From assembly GCF_002224125.1 (NCBI RefSeq), contig NZ_NCSM01000037.1, positions 1-54,503 of the forward strand: a DNA stretch of 54,503 nt, read 5' to 3'. Below, piece after piece: positions 1 through 8,374 of this stretch. Origin of the DNA: Streptomyces sp. NBS 14/10 (GTDB lineage Bacteria; Actinomycetota; Actinomycetes; Streptomycetales; Streptomycetaceae). The notes below the pieces were generated by a model, which was not told where the DNA came from, did no database searches, and saw nothing but the letters and a program-made list of their open reading frames with translations. Position numbers and translations under genes: made by a program. Each line of letters opens with the position of its first letter. Position 1 is the stretch's first letter.

Positions 1-2
1 TC

Positions 3-539
3 GACGTGCCGGTCGAGGTGAACGGCGACACGGTCTACGGCGACGACGTAGAGCACGACATCGCCGTCAAGGCCGTCCACAACGCCGTCGTAGGCAAGCA
101 CCGGGGCGGGCTCACCGTCGAGAACGACGACCCCGAACCGGTGATCACCCTCTCTCCGGTCGTAGACCGGGTAACCGAGGGAGAGACACTGACCTGGCGA
201 ATGTCCGTGGACGCGCCCACGGCGGTGGACATCTACCAGCCGGTGCGGGTGCTTCCGGTCACCGAGGGCACCGAACTGTCCACCAAGGACGTGGACCCGC
301 AGTGGCTCCAGGACACCTACGGTGACGCGCCCGACCCCGAGCGGCCGCTGTCCGACGCGAACCTGTGGGTGTGGCTGAACATCCCGCCCCGGAGCACCAG
401 CGTGGACTTCGCCGTACCGACCGTGCGGGACCAGGCGGCCGAGCCGACCGAGTCGATACGCCTCGCGCTGACCGACCGCAACGCCGAGCCGCTGCCCGAC
501 AGGCCGGTACTGACGGGGACGGCACTCGACAAGCCGTAA
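3..539 (+). CDS. Calx-beta-like secreted protein, C-terminal part (5' truncated by window edge)
   Basis: The frame is already open at the left edge, so the true start lies outside the window. About 178 residues are visible. The stretch 'GGLTVENDDPEP' followed by an acidic strand-rich module ('VTEGETLTWRMSVDAP') looks like consecutive Calx-beta-type beta-sandwich repeats, which are common in large exported or cell-surface proteins of Streptomyces. No catalytic motif is visible in this part, so no enzymatic role can be given. A hairpin 34 bases past the stop probably ends its transcript. The link to Calx-beta rests on repeat pattern alone and is moderately secure. Confidence 0.55.
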   Translation, partial: DVPVEVNGDTVYGDDVEHDIAVKAVHNAVVGKHRGGLTVENDDPEPVITLSPVVDRVTEGETLTWRMSVDAPTAVDIYQPVRVLPVTEGTELSTKDVDPQWLQDTYGDAPDPERPLSDANLWVWLNIPPRSTSVDFAVPTVRDQAAEPTESIRLALTDRNAEPLPDRPVLTGTALDKP

Positions 540-572
540 GCACCAGATACGAAGGATCGTGAGCACCCTCGT

Positions 573-603
573 GTGCGGGGTCCGGCCCGTCCGGGCCCCG
601 CAC
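573..603 (+). terminator. GC-rich hairpin after the Calx-beta gene
   Basis: The arms GTGCGGGG and CCCCGCAC pair perfectly, and an inner CCGG pair extends the stem. It sits 34 bases past the stop codon of the leftmost gene. There is no U-run, as is usual for Streptomyces terminators. Confidence 0.5.
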
Positions 604-679
604 TTCACGAGGTCACGCGGATCCCGACCGTCCCGTCCGGCCCCCGGCGCAGCCTGCTGCCGCCGCCATCCGCGGTGAC

Positions 680-985
680 CTAGCCGGCTACGAGGCTGCG
701 GATCGCGTCCATGGCGCGCCACGTCTCGGCGAAGCCGGTGGTGAGGGGAGACAGCCCGACCCGGATACCGTCCGGTGGACGGAAATCGATGACCATGCCC
801 TCGATCAGCCGCTGCGACAACTCTGCCGCATCGGCACGCGCGAGGGTGACGTGGCTGCCGCGCCGCTCGGGTTCGCGCGGTGATGCGATGCGTACGCCGC
901 GCGGTATCAGCCAGTGTTCGGCCAGCTCCGCGACCATCTCGGTCAGCGCCACACCCTTGGCGCGGATGCGGTCGATACCTGACAT
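680..985 (-). pseudogene. Kynureninase C-terminal remnant
   Basis: The 101 codons resemble the last quarter of kynureninase (PLP enzyme of tryptophan catabolism, normally about 400 residues). They run from 'GIDRIRAKGVALTE' through 'SPREPERRGSHVTLA' to 'PPDGIRVGLSPLTTGF'. The N-terminal three quarters, with the PLP lysine and the substrate pocket, are absent. An in-frame ATG happens to lie at the break, but the product could not be an active enzyme. No matching upstream part is visible in the window. I read it as a deletion remnant at the left edge. Confidence 0.6.
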
Positions 986-1278
986 TGCACGGTAAGTAGC
1001 CGGGTGGTATTAAGCCCCGGCAGGGAGCTGTGGCAGCCAGGCCCGTCCGCCGAGGCGGCGCGGCCGCCGCAGCGGCCAAGCCGTCTTACTGTTCTCGTCG
1101 CGTGGGCTCAGAGTCCACCAGGGCACTCAACGCTCCAGAAGTCCCAGGCCGCAAGCGCTGCGTGAACGGGATCATGATGCTGCACCGCAGGCTGGTACGG
1201 GACGACGAGCGTCGGCCCGCCTCCGCCGAGTCGAGGGTCTACTGGGCCGAAGCTGCCGGACCATCGTGGGCGGCACGT
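986..1278. other. Non-coding stretch, nothing recognised
   Basis: About 290 bases lie between the kynureninase remnant and the 3' end of the next minus-strand gene. Frames here are open only because of high GC. I see no motif, clear hairpin or ribosome site that would justify a gene. Confidence 0.4.
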
Positions 1279-1995
1279 TCAGATGAAGTACAGGTCCTCC
1301 ATGGACCGCACCGCCGACTCGCTGTGCCGGACGCGGAACGCGGTGGCCTGCATCTCCTCCCACCCCCACGGGTCCGAAGGGCCCAGCGCGAGTCCGCCCA
1401 GGCGGAACCACTCGATCTCGTTCGGCTTCTCGCTCAGGTCGACGCCGACGTTGTCCAGCGCCCAGCCAGGCAGGTTCAGGGAAGCGATGACCGCGTGCGG
1501 GTCGCCAGTCACGGCGAACGGTTCATCGCCGGGCCATCCGCAGGCGTGGAACATCGCACCGTCCGGCAGCCACACCACATCTTCGGTGTGCTCGGCGCCG
1601 GCGTGATAGGTGACCCGGCCCACGATCCGTGCGTCGGGAAACCGCTCACGCAACCGCTCAGCCTCGGACAGCAGCGGCATACCGTTGCCGTCGTCGGCGA
1701 ACGCGGGATCAGCGACCCCCAGCATGCCTCCCCACGCAGTGGCGTGGACGATGTCCAGATCAGACCGAACCGACGATGACAACGCGGTCTGCACAGAGCG
1801 CGGACCGAGATCTTCCAGCACCTCCTCAACGTTCTCGAACGACTCGACAAACGTGCGAGCTCGCTCGGCCTCTTGGGGCGGCAGGTCACGGGCGTCGATG
1901 TTGAACGGCGGCTGGAACACACTCAGATGACACAAGCCCATCGAGCCCCGTGCGATCCGATCCGGTGCAGAAGTCCAGTAGTTGGTGTCGGTCAT
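1279..1995 (-). CDS. Conserved hypothetical protein (possibly DUF6333-like)
   Basis: The 238-residue product begins 'MTDTNYWTSAPDRIARGSMG' and has a steady Streptomyces codon pattern, so I accept it as a gene. It is acidic and apparently cytosolic, with no signal peptide or membrane segment. A central part ('RERFPDARIVGRVTYHAGAEHTEDVVWLPDG') reads like a compact alpha/beta domain. It resembles proteins annotated DUF6333 in Streptomyces, but that match is from memory and weak. Function unknown. Neighbours do not suggest a role. Confidence 0.6.
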   Translation of the reverse strand: MTDTNYWTSAPDRIARGSMGLCHLSVFQPPFNIDARDLPPQEAERARTFVESFENVEEVLEDLGPRSVQTALSSSVRSDLDIVHATAWGGMLGVADPAFADDGNGMPLLSEAERLRERFPDARIVGRVTYHAGAEHTEDVVWLPDGAMFHACGWPGDEPFAVTGDPHAVIASLNLPGWALDNVGVDLSEKPNEIEWFRLGGLALGPSDPWGWEEMQATAFRVRHSESAVRSMEDLYFI

Positions 1996-2167
1996 GCCGC
2001 CACCCTAGCGGCCGGCTATACGGCGTATTCGAACATGGCAAAGGGGACCGTTCCCGCAGCCGCGGCCGCAGCCGACTGACGGCGGCAGGCAGCTGAGCAT
2101 CACCTTGTCTGAGCCGGACAACTGCACAGTGCCCCGGCCCTGACCGCTTTGTAGGTCACGGTGAACA

Positions 2168-2211
2168 GTGCGACTGGGGCGGGACGATAGATTCTCCCAC
2201 CCCAGTCGCAC
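2168..2211 (+). terminator. Strong hairpin in the leader of the DUF6461-like gene
   Basis: Perfect 12-base arms GTGCGACTGGGG and CCCCAGTCGCAC flank a 20-base loop that can pair further. It ends 25 bases before the GTG start at 2237. It could insulate the gene from upstream transcription or act as a leader attenuator; the sequence does not decide. Confidence 0.45.
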
Positions 2212-2236
2212 CCCTTCACCAAGAGGAGCACGGTAA

Positions 2237-2851
2237 GTGAGCGACGGCATAACGTGGCTGGCCGACGCCTGGCACCACAACAGACCCACCCTGTTCGTCA
2301 CCTTTGCCCGCGGTATCAGCCCCCACGACCTCGTTGTCCGGCTCGGCGCGCAGCCGGGAGCAGTCCTTGACCCCATCACCGCGGCCGAAGCCGAGCGGCT
2401 GACGTTCAACGACCGTGAAACCGCTCGCGTCGCCCGCTTCGGCCAGTGCGCAGGCTGGTCCTACGCTGTCGAGCAAGGCTGGCACTCGAAAGCCTGGTGG
2501 GCCCGCCCCGAGGTCTCCGCCCGCGGGGTTGAGATTCTGCACCTGACCCCGAAGCCGGACGACCCGCCCAGAGAGTGCTGGTACTACCGCGACGGCCAAA
2601 CGGTCGGCCACTTCGACATCGGTGACACGCCAGACGAGGGGCTGGCGTTCCTTCTGCCGGCGTTCGAAGGGGCCGGACTCGTCGACGATCCGCTGCTGCC
2701 CGACATGAGCGAGGACTTTGACTCACTGCGGGCGACCTTGGCCGCCTTGCAGCAGTACTTCGGTCTGTCGCTGCCACGCGAGCAGATCATGGAAGGTCGG
2801 CTGCCCGCCGCGGTGACAGCCGCAGTGCCGCCAGAGAACCTCGGGGACTGA
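2237..2851 (+). CDS. DUF6461-like hypothetical protein
   Basis: The 204-residue product starts at a GTG with a GAGGAG ribosome site 8 bases upstream. The opening ('ITWLADAWHHNRPTLFVTFARGISPHDLVVRLGA') resembles DUF6461 proteins, small cytosolic proteins common in Streptomyces with no known biochemical role. A short Trp-rich segment ('GQCAGWSYAVEQGWHSKAWW') in the middle is also typical. No signal peptide, membrane segment or catalytic motif is visible. It lies just outside the decayed cluster edge and is probably unrelated to it. Confidence 0.65.
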   Translation: MSDGITWLADAWHHNRPTLFVTFARGISPHDLVVRLGAQPGAVLDPITAAEAERLTFNDRETARVARFGQCAGWSYAVEQGWHSKAWWARPEVSARGVEILHLTPKPDDPPRECWYYRDGQTVGHFDIGDTPDEGLAFLLPAFEGAGLVDDPLLPDMSEDFDSLRATLAALQQYFGLSLPREQIMEGRLPAAVTAAVPPENLGD

Positions 2852-2874
2852 CAACCGAGTTGGCATCGCGCGCC

Positions 2875-3031
2875 TTGGCATGTCATTGCGTGCGGCCATC
2901 TGGACGACGCGCCGCCGGGCGCGCCGGGCGAGCTCGTCGGGGTCGTGTGCCGTGCCCCCTGGGGGGCGGTGGTCGGGTGAGGCGCGGTCGGTGTATGTGC
3001 CGACCGGCGCGAGCGCGCTGGGCGGATGCAT
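2875..3031 (-). pseudogene. Transketolase N-terminal subunit remnant
   Basis: An ATG at 3031 has an excellent ribosome site (GAGGAGG, 6 bases upstream). After about 28 unrelated residues the product reads 'DPDELARRARRRVVQMAARN'. This matches the start of the intact transketolase N-half at 25797 ('NADELARRARLRVVELAARK'). Similarity stops after about 20 residues, before any thiamine-diphosphate or substrate residue, and the frame then runs antisense through the neighbouring hypothetical gene. It is therefore a scrap of a second transketolase copy. It lies divergent from a broken second copy of the cluster dehydrogenase, as part of a decayed duplicate locus. Confidence 0.55.
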
Positions 3032-3080
3032 GCGATACCTCCTCGTGGCAGCGCCTGGCAGGGCAACCGTAGGCAACTTA

Positions 3081-3109
3081 TTGACTGCCCGTCAAGATTG
3101 CTGTCAACA
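3081..3109 (+). promoter_or_regulatory. Three-part motif TTGACT-N4-GTCAAG-N5-TGTCAACA (site A)
   Basis: This lies between the transketolase remnant and the broken dehydrogenase. TTGACT and TCAACA are 17 bases apart, a normal -35/-10 spacing, and GTCAAG sits in the spacer. The same arrangement occurs at 32717 before a small secreted peptide gene and on the minus strand at 34508 before an XRE-TPR regulator. It is a likely common operator or promoter, possibly bound by that regulator (inference). Confidence 0.5.
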
Positions 3110-3245
3110 AAGTCAGTCACTGGTCGGTCATTAACCTCGGTGAAGACATTCGTCGCATTGACACGGTGAAATCGCTTCACATTTACTGAGGTGCGAACCC
3201 GTACGTGCGGCGATTCTTCGCGCCGGCACCGGCGGGGACCCGAGC

Positions 3246-4327
3246 ATGAAGGAGTTCCAGGTGAAACCCCTTGCCCATGCCATCGTGGGGTGCGGACGCG
3301 TCGCCCCCAACCACGCCGACGGATTTTCCGCCCTGCCGGACGCCGAGATCCGCTGGGCGTGCGACCGGGACCTCACGCGCGCGCAGAGTCTGGCGCGCGA
3401 GCACGGCGTGCCCCGCACGACCTCCGACCCGCGGATCGTGCTGGAGGACCCGGCGGTCGACAGCGTCTCCATCGCCGTCGACCACGCTCAGCACGCCGCG
3501 CTGGCCACCGCCGCTCTCGATGCCGGGAAGCACGTCCTGATCGAGAAGCCACTGGCGCTCGACCCCGAGGACGGCGCCGCCCTGCACGCGCTCGCGAAGC
3601 GCACCGGACGCGTGCTGTCGGTCGTGTCACAGCACCGGTACGACCCGGTCGTGACCGCCGTACGGGACTGGATCGCCGCGGGGCTGTTGGGGCACCTCGT
3701 CTCCGGGACGGTCAGCCTGCAGTGCGGGCGCGACGCGGACTACTACGCCCAGAGCTACTGGCGCGGCACATGGGCGGGCGAGGGCGGGTCCGCCCTGGTC
3801 AACCAGGGCTATCACGCCCTCGACGTGGCCCGCTGGCTGTGCGGCGGTCTCACCGTCGAAGGCGCGGCCGCCGGCCGTACGGCACCGCGCGGGGGCATGG
3901 AGACCGAGGACACCCTCGCCGCCGTGCTCCGCACGCCGGAGGGCGCGCTGCTGACGTATCACGTCACCGTGGCGAGCAGCATCACCTGGCGCTGTTCGAC
4001 CTCGACCACCCCGGAACGCTGCACCTGGCCGAGGGCGGTGACGCCCTGCGGGCCGCCGCTCGGGCCGTCATCGACCGGGAGGTGGAGCCGGCACCCGTCG
4101 GCATCGGCTACTACGGCATCTCGCACCGGCGGCAGATCGCCGACTTCGCGGCCGCCGTACGCGACGGCCACGTGATGGCCGCGAGCGGCGAGGAGGGCCT
4201 GCACACGCTGCGGCTGCTGGACGAGCTGTACCGCTCGGCCCGCCGGGTGGACACGGCGTCCGCGCTGGGCCCCGCCGAAGCGGCCACCGGCGCCGGCCTG
4301 GCGGCGTCCGTCGCCGTGCGCGGGTGA
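3246..4327 (+). pseudogene. Gfo/Idh/MocA-type dehydrogenase, second copy, broken by a 37-base deletion
   Basis: The reading starts at ATG 3246 and is closely similar to the intact dehydrogenase at 28020: the same 'VVGCGRVAPNH'-type NAD(P) motif, 'EKPLAL' and 'GGSALVNQGYHALDV'. After 'VTVASSITWR' (near base 3990) it lacks 37 bases that the intact copy has, encoding the strand around 'TRVEIIGTGGSV'. The frame therefore shifts. The C-terminal part continues in another frame ('LFDLDHPGTLHLAEG' to 'GISHRRQIADFAAAVRDGH'). As written the product would end in about 60 unrelated residues. This is a dead paralogue, or it reflects a sequencing error; the deletion size makes error unlikely. Confidence 0.85.
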
Positions 4328-4333
4328 CCACCG

Positions 4334-4500
4334 GTGGCGGAGATCGTCGCCGTCGCCGGGGTGCCGCTCACGCCGGTGTTCCCGTCGCCGGGGAACGGTG
4401 ACACGGCGGCGGGGGCCGAGGTGGCACCACGCCGCTACGCGGCCGCCGACGAGGGGCAGGCTCTAAAGCGATCCTTCAGCCAGAGGACAACCTCTCCTGA
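4334..4500 (+). pseudogene. Start of a lost gene (possibly DODA-type dioxygenase), also found after the intact dehydrogenase
   Basis: Seven bases after the broken dehydrogenase a GTG opens 'MAEIVAVAGVPLTPVFP', which then degrades. The corresponding place after the intact dehydrogenase (29088) reads 'AEIVAAVGVPHTSVSP', with its start codon lost. The opening resembles the N-terminus of class III extradiol (DODA-type) dioxygenases ('MAEIV..GTSHSP'), but only about 17 residues remain, so the family is tentative. Finding the same scrap after both copies shows that the two loci descend from one arrangement. Confidence 0.4.
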
Positions 4501-4526
4501 GTAGCGCTGCACGAAGGAACGAGGGC

Positions 4527-4886
4527 ATGAATACGTTCAGCGAAGAAAACAATGAGCGCGCAATCCACCAGAGCAATAGCGATGTTGGCGCTGAATCCCT
4601 GGAGCATGCCGACAAGTTACCTGTAATTCCTGTAGGATTGAAGTTCCCGGATTTACTGTCCTTCGCGGAGTGGGAACGGGCCGGCCATCGGCCGGCCGGG
4701 ATGGTCAACGCCATGTGTTGGTGCCTCGGGGACCGGCTCATCTTCGATGAGAACATCTATGTCGATCGGTACCGCCTTGCGGGGAGTCGACGGGATCCTG
4801 CGCCACCGCAACGACACGGCGAGGACCCGAGGAGACTTCATACCGGAACGCACCCCCGGTCCTGCGTCGATCCCGGAGGAGCGTGA
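4527..4886 (+). pseudogene. LmbU/NovE-like regulator, truncated after the conserved core
   Basis: The product begins at ATG 4527. Residues 34-82 ('VGLKFPDLLSFAEWERAG', then 'WCLGDRLIFDENIYVDRY') match the start of the LmbU/NovE family of antibiotic-cluster activators, where 'WERAG' and 'W.LGDWL..G...Y.DRY' are typical. Family members continue with a helix-turn-helix and total about 200 residues. Here the sequence becomes Arg/Pro-rich, out-of-frame-looking text and stops at 119. A different frame over 4780-4880 is better behaved, so a deletion or frameshift probably removed the DNA-binding part. It sits just before the SARP gene, suggesting an ancestral regulator pair. Probably inactive. Confidence 0.55.
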
Positions 4887-4889
4887 ACC

Positions 4890-5705
4890 ATGATGACCCA
4901 CGACTTGCGCTTCGAGATCCTCGGTCCACCCCGCCTCGTCGTCGACGGTCGCCCCCACGCGATCCGGTCGCGCAACCTGTCAGTGATCCTGACCACCCTG
5001 CTGGTCCGGAGTGGCCGCGTGGTCAGCGTCGAGGAGTTGATCGGCGAGGTGTGGCACCAGCCGCCGCGGCGGGCCCGGGATGCCATCTACGTCTACATCT
5101 CCAAGCTGAGGGACCAGACCGGGAATGGGGTCGTCGACAGCCAGTTCCCCGGCTACACCATGCTTGTCCGCGGTCAGCAGCTGGACGTGCAGCTGTTCGG
5201 CCGGTATCGGGCCGACGGCCATCTCAACATGGCCAACGGTGATCACGAGAAGGCGGCGCGGGCGTGGCGCAACGCGCTCGCCCTGCACCGGGGCAGCCTG
5301 GTGGGGGGCGTGTATTCGGGACCGATCCTCAGCTCGTTCGATTCATGGCTGCGGCAGTCGCGCACCGAATGCGTGGAACTCACCGCATGGGCACAGCTCA
5401 GCGCCGGCCTGTACCACGAGGCAATCGGCTTCCTCACTCAGCAACTGCCGCGGAATCCGCTCAACGAGATCCTGCACCAGCAGCTGATGCTGGCGTTTCT
5501 TTTGGCTCGTCATCGTGCCCAGGCGCTACGGGTGTTCGGCAACGCCTGTCGGACGTTCTCGGACAGGCTCGGTCTGGAGCCCGGTGGCGACCTGGTGAAG
5601 GTGCACGACATCGTGCGGTCCGACGACGTCGGCCGGGCCAAGCGGGCCATCTCGAGCGCCGTCGCCTCGCGGCTGAGCTCGCACCGGTCCCCGGTGGGGT
5701 CCTGA
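4890..5705 (+). CDS. SARP-family pathway-specific activator
   Basis: The 271-residue product starts at ATG 4890 with a GGAGGAG ribosome site. It has the two parts of a Streptomyces antibiotic regulatory protein. Residues 1-90 are an OmpR-like winged helix ('LRFEILGPPRLVVDGRPHAI', 'LLVRSGRVVSVEELIGEVW'). Residues 100-250 are a bacterial transcriptional activation domain ('AWRNALALHRGSLVGG', 'LNEILHQQLMLAFLLARHRA'). There is no ATPase or TPR extension, so it is a small SARP like ActII-ORF4. It is convergent with the end of the long minus-strand cluster operon and is the most likely activator of the cluster (inference). The preceding LmbU-like fragment ends four bases earlier. Confidence 0.9.
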   Translation: MMTHDLRFEILGPPRLVVDGRPHAIRSRNLSVILTTLLVRSGRVVSVEELIGEVWHQPPRRARDAIYVYISKLRDQTGNGVVDSQFPGYTMLVRGQQLDVQLFGRYRADGHLNMANGDHEKAARAWRNALALHRGSLVGGVYSGPILSSFDSWLRQSRTECVELTAWAQLSAGLYHEAIGFLTQQLPRNPLNEILHQQLMLAFLLARHRAQALRVFGNACRTFSDRLGLEPGGDLVKVHDIVRSDDVGRAKRAISSAVASRLSSHRSPVGS

Positions 5706-5714
5706 CATCGGACG

Positions 5715-5744
5715 TGCGGGGAGCGCAGATGGGCTCCCCGCACA
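5715..5744. terminator. Bidirectional terminator between the SARP and the cluster operon end
   Basis: Perfect 11-base arms GTGCGGGGAGC and GCTCCCCGCAC enclose an 8-base loop in the 44-base gap between two convergent genes. It marks the 3' end of the roughly 21-kb minus-strand gene run. Confidence 0.65.
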
Positions 5745-5749
5745 CCTGG

Positions 5750-7045
5750 CTAATCCGGTCGGACGGTGCGGCGGCCGACGCTCATATACGTAAACCCGTG
5801 CCGTACCTGTTCTGCCGGATCGAGCAGGTTGCGCCCGTCGAACAGAAGCGGATCGCCCATCACCTCGGCGGCCTTGCCCCAGTCCACGGCCTTGAGCTCA
5901 GGCCACTCCGTGACGAGCACAGCGGCGTCGCAGTCGGCGACCGCCGTCAGCACGGTGTCCTTGCGTTCCACGAGGCCCCAGGGGCTGTCGGTCAGCTGGG
6001 GGGCCATCGGATCCCATCCGGTGACCGTGGCTCCCTCGGACAACAGCCGGGCCGCGATGACCGCGCTGGGCGCCTGCCGCATGTCGTCGGTGCCCGGCTT
6101 GAACGTCAGCCCGAGCAGCGCGACCCGACGTCCACGCAGACCGCCGAGCTGGGACTTCAGCCGCGCGACGGCCCGCCGGGCCTGGAGGTCGTTGATCTCG
6201 ATGACGGCGCCGAGCAGCGGTAGCGGCAGCCCGCAGTTGGCGGCGGTCGCTCGCAGCGCTCGAGCGTCCTTGGGGAAACAGGATCCGCCGTAGCCGACGC
6301 CGGCCCGCAGGAAGTGCGGGCCCAGCCGGTGGTCCAGGCCGACGACCATCGCCACTTCCTCGACGTCGGCACCTGTCGCCTCGCATACAGCGGCGATCTC
6401 GTTGATAAACGTGATCTTGGTGGCGAGCAGGGCGTTCGACGCCATCTTGGCCATTTCCGCGGAAGCCACCGACACTGTCCGCACCGGACCGTCGATGCCC
6501 CGGTGCAGTTCGGCGACCAGATCGGACACCGCCGGGTCGGTGGCACCGACGACAATGCGGTCCGGTTTCAGGAAGTCCCGGACAGCCGTGCCCTCGGCTG
6601 TGAACTCGGGATTGGACGCGTACCCGACGTGTGCCATGCCTGCGGCGTCCAGTGCGCTTCGCACCTGGTCGCCGGTCCCCACCGGCACGGTCGACTTCAT
6701 GACCAAGGTGGTGAGGCGAGGTGCTCCTCGTAAGTCCTCGACGACGGACCAGATACGGGACAGGTCGGCGTCGCCGGACGACGTGGGCGGCGTGTCCACG
6801 CAGATGAAGGCCACCTCGGCCGCCCGCAGCGCCTCACCGGCGTCGAGGGTGAACCACAGCCGCTCCCGGTTCTCGGCGATCAACTCCCCCAGGCCCGGCT
6901 CATGGATCGGCACCTCGCCGCGGCGCAGGGCGTCGACGCGCCGCGGCTGGATGTCCCGCACGGTGACCCGGTGTCCCAGCTGCGCCAGGCAGGCCCCGGT
7001 GACCAGGCCGATGTAGCCGGCCCCGAATACCGCGATGTTGTGCAT
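5750..7045 (-). CDS. UDP-glucose 6-dehydrogenase
   Basis: The 431-residue enzyme should oxidise UDP-glucose to UDP-glucuronate with two NAD+. The N-terminal Rossmann motif 'VFGAGYIG' is at residues 6-13. The catalytic cysteine is C256 within 'GVGYGGSCFPKD', and the C-terminal nucleotide-sugar domain starts near 310 ('RRVALLGLTFKPGTDDMR'). Length and motifs are complete. I chose ATG 7045 over an upstream GTG because 'MHNIAVFGAGYIG' is the usual start and a GGAGAGG site precedes it. It is the last gene of the cluster run. Together with the CGA-synthase-like glycosyltransferase it suggests that UDP-glucuronate is a building block here. GDP-mannose dehydrogenase is a less likely alternative. Confidence 0.9.
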   Translation of the reverse strand: MHNIAVFGAGYIGLVTGACLAQLGHRVTVRDIQPRRVDALRRGEVPIHEPGLGELIAENRERLWFTLDAGEALRAAEVAFICVDTPPTSSGDADLSRIWSVVEDLRGAPRLTTLVMKSTVPVGTGDQVRSALDAAGMAHVGYASNPEFTAEGTAVRDFLKPDRIVVGATDPAVSDLVAELHRGIDGPVRTVSVASAEMAKMASNALLATKITFINEIAAVCEATGADVEEVAMVVGLDHRLGPHFLRAGVGYGGSCFPKDARALRATAANCGLPLPLLGAVIEINDLQARRAVARLKSQLGGLRGRRVALLGLTFKPGTDDMRQAPSAVIAARLLSEGATVTGWDPMAPQLTDSPWGLVERKDTVLTAVADCDAAVLVTEWPELKAVDWGKAAEVMGDPLLFDGRNLLDPAEQVRHGFTYMSVGRRTVRPD

Positions 7046-7118
7046 GCGTCCCTCTCCTTCCTTCCAGTGCGTCCCCAGGCGCGGGCGCCCACCAGCCGTG
7101 GCGAGGAGCACCGCGGGC

Positions 7119-8363
7119 TCAGACGTACGGTCCCTCGACGGTGAGCCGGCGGCCCGCCTCGGCCAGCCGCTCGCGGGCCTCGTCGGCGTGCTCTCCGACG
7201 ACGATCACCCAGCCGGCCCGGCCCCAGAAGTCGATCGGCGGGGGCGAGATCACCGTGCCCTTGGGCCGTAGCTCCCCGACCTGGTGGACCCACGGCTGGG
7301 CACGGAGCTCAGGAGCCTCGGCCAGCCCCTCGAACAACTGAGGGCGCTCGGGGTAGATGAACTTCAAACCGGCGGCCCGATTGGGCACGATCTCCGCCTT
7401 CAGCGGCTCGCCGAGGGCAGCGGACACCAGCAGCGAACCCATGCTCAGGCCGAAGGCCAGGTGGACCATCTTGGACAGCATGTCTCCACCGGGGCGGCCG
7501 TTGAGCTCGATGATGCGAGGTCCCTTGGGCGTCATCTTGACCTCGACGTGGGCCAGCGTCCGATCGATCCCGGCGGCCAGCACGGCGGCGCAGGCCAGGG
7601 CGAAGCCCTCGGCGAGCGGCTCGATGTCGAGCGCGCCCTCGCCGCACACGTAGCCCACCTCGATCGGGTGCGGGTCGTAATCGAACGTCTTGGGGCACCA
7701 GTAGAGGACCTCAGCCCGCCCGCCGCTGCTCCACACGTCGACGTCGAACTCCAAGCCGCTCAGGTATTCCTCGACGAGCAGTCCGTCGCTGGCCATGCCC
7801 TTCTTGTCAATGTCGGCCGCGACCTGGAAGTACTGGGCGAAGTCGTCGGCGTTGTCGATCCGGCAGACGCCCGCGCTGCCGGACAGCCCGCGTGGCTTGA
7901 CGATCAACGGGTAGCCGATCTGTGCGGCGACCCGCAGCCCCTCCTCGACCTCGTGCACGAGCACGGACGTGGTCGGCGAGAGGTCGGCGAGCAGCTCGCG
8001 CTGGCGCTTCTTGTCCCGGCTGATCTCCGCCGCCTCGACTGGGAGGCCCGGAAGCCCCAGGGCCTCGGCGAGTTGGGCGGCCAGCAGGACGTCCGGTTCG
8101 TTGTACGTGATGACGGCCCGTACGTCGTGGCGCTGGACCAGGCGGCGCGCCTGCTCCAGCGGGAACGGGTTCTCGTCCCGGTCGTAGGTCTCGAAGTCCT
8201 TCAGCCACGGCTTCTGCCAGGTCGGCTCCGCGACGTCCAACAGGACCACATCGGCCGCGGTGCCCAGATGGGACAGCAGGTGTTCGTGGCCGATCTGGTA
8301 GCCGGAGCCGACCAGCAGCAGGGTGGAAGGTGAGGCCGGGCGCGCCGGCAGCGGCAGATGCAT
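7119..8363 (-). CDS. ATP-grasp carboxylate-amine ligase
   Basis: The 414-residue ATP-grasp enzyme probably forms an amide bond between an amino acid and an amine through an acyl phosphate. A preATP-grasp domain opens the protein ('LLLVGSGYQIGHEHLLSHLG'). The ATP-binding part has 'YPLIVKPRGLSGSAGV', and the metal-binding end has 'HVEVKMTPKGPRIIELNGRPGGD', which carries the conserved Glu and Asn. The start at ATG 8363 has a GAGGAG site overlapping the end of the MFS gene 11 bases upstream. In a nucleoside-type cluster such a ligase could attach the amino-acid side chain (inference). The frame is open for another 400 codons upstream, but that part is antisense to the transporter and is not coding. 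Confidence 0.85.
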   Translation of the reverse strand: MHLPLPARPASPSTLLLVGSGYQIGHEHLLSHLGTAADVVLLDVAEPTWQKPWLKDFETYDRDENPFPLEQARRLVQRHDVRAVITYNEPDVLLAAQLAEALGLPGLPVEAAEISRDKKRQRELLADLSPTTSVLVHEVEEGLRVAAQIGYPLIVKPRGLSGSAGVCRIDNADDFAQYFQVAADIDKKGMASDGLLVEEYLSGLEFDVDVWSSGGRAEVLYWCPKTFDYDPHPIEVGYVCGEGALDIEPLAEGFALACAAVLAAGIDRTLAHVEVKMTPKGPRIIELNGRPGGDMLSKMVHLAFGLSMGSLLVSAALGEPLKAEIVPNRAAGLKFIYPERPQLFEGLAEAPELRAQPWVHQVGELRPKGTVISPPPIDFWGRAGWVIVVGEHADEARERLAEAGRRLTVEGPYV

Positions 8364-8374
8364 GTGCGTACTCC

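Noticed and set aside
3246..4175. Accepting the 309-codon frame as an intact dehydrogenase
   Set aside because: Its last 60 codons are out of frame relative to the intact paralogue, which shows a 37-base deletion in this copy.
4463..4756. Small minus-strand ORF over the LmbU-like fragment
   Set aside because: No ribosome site or recognisable domain; antisense to a recognisable protein core.
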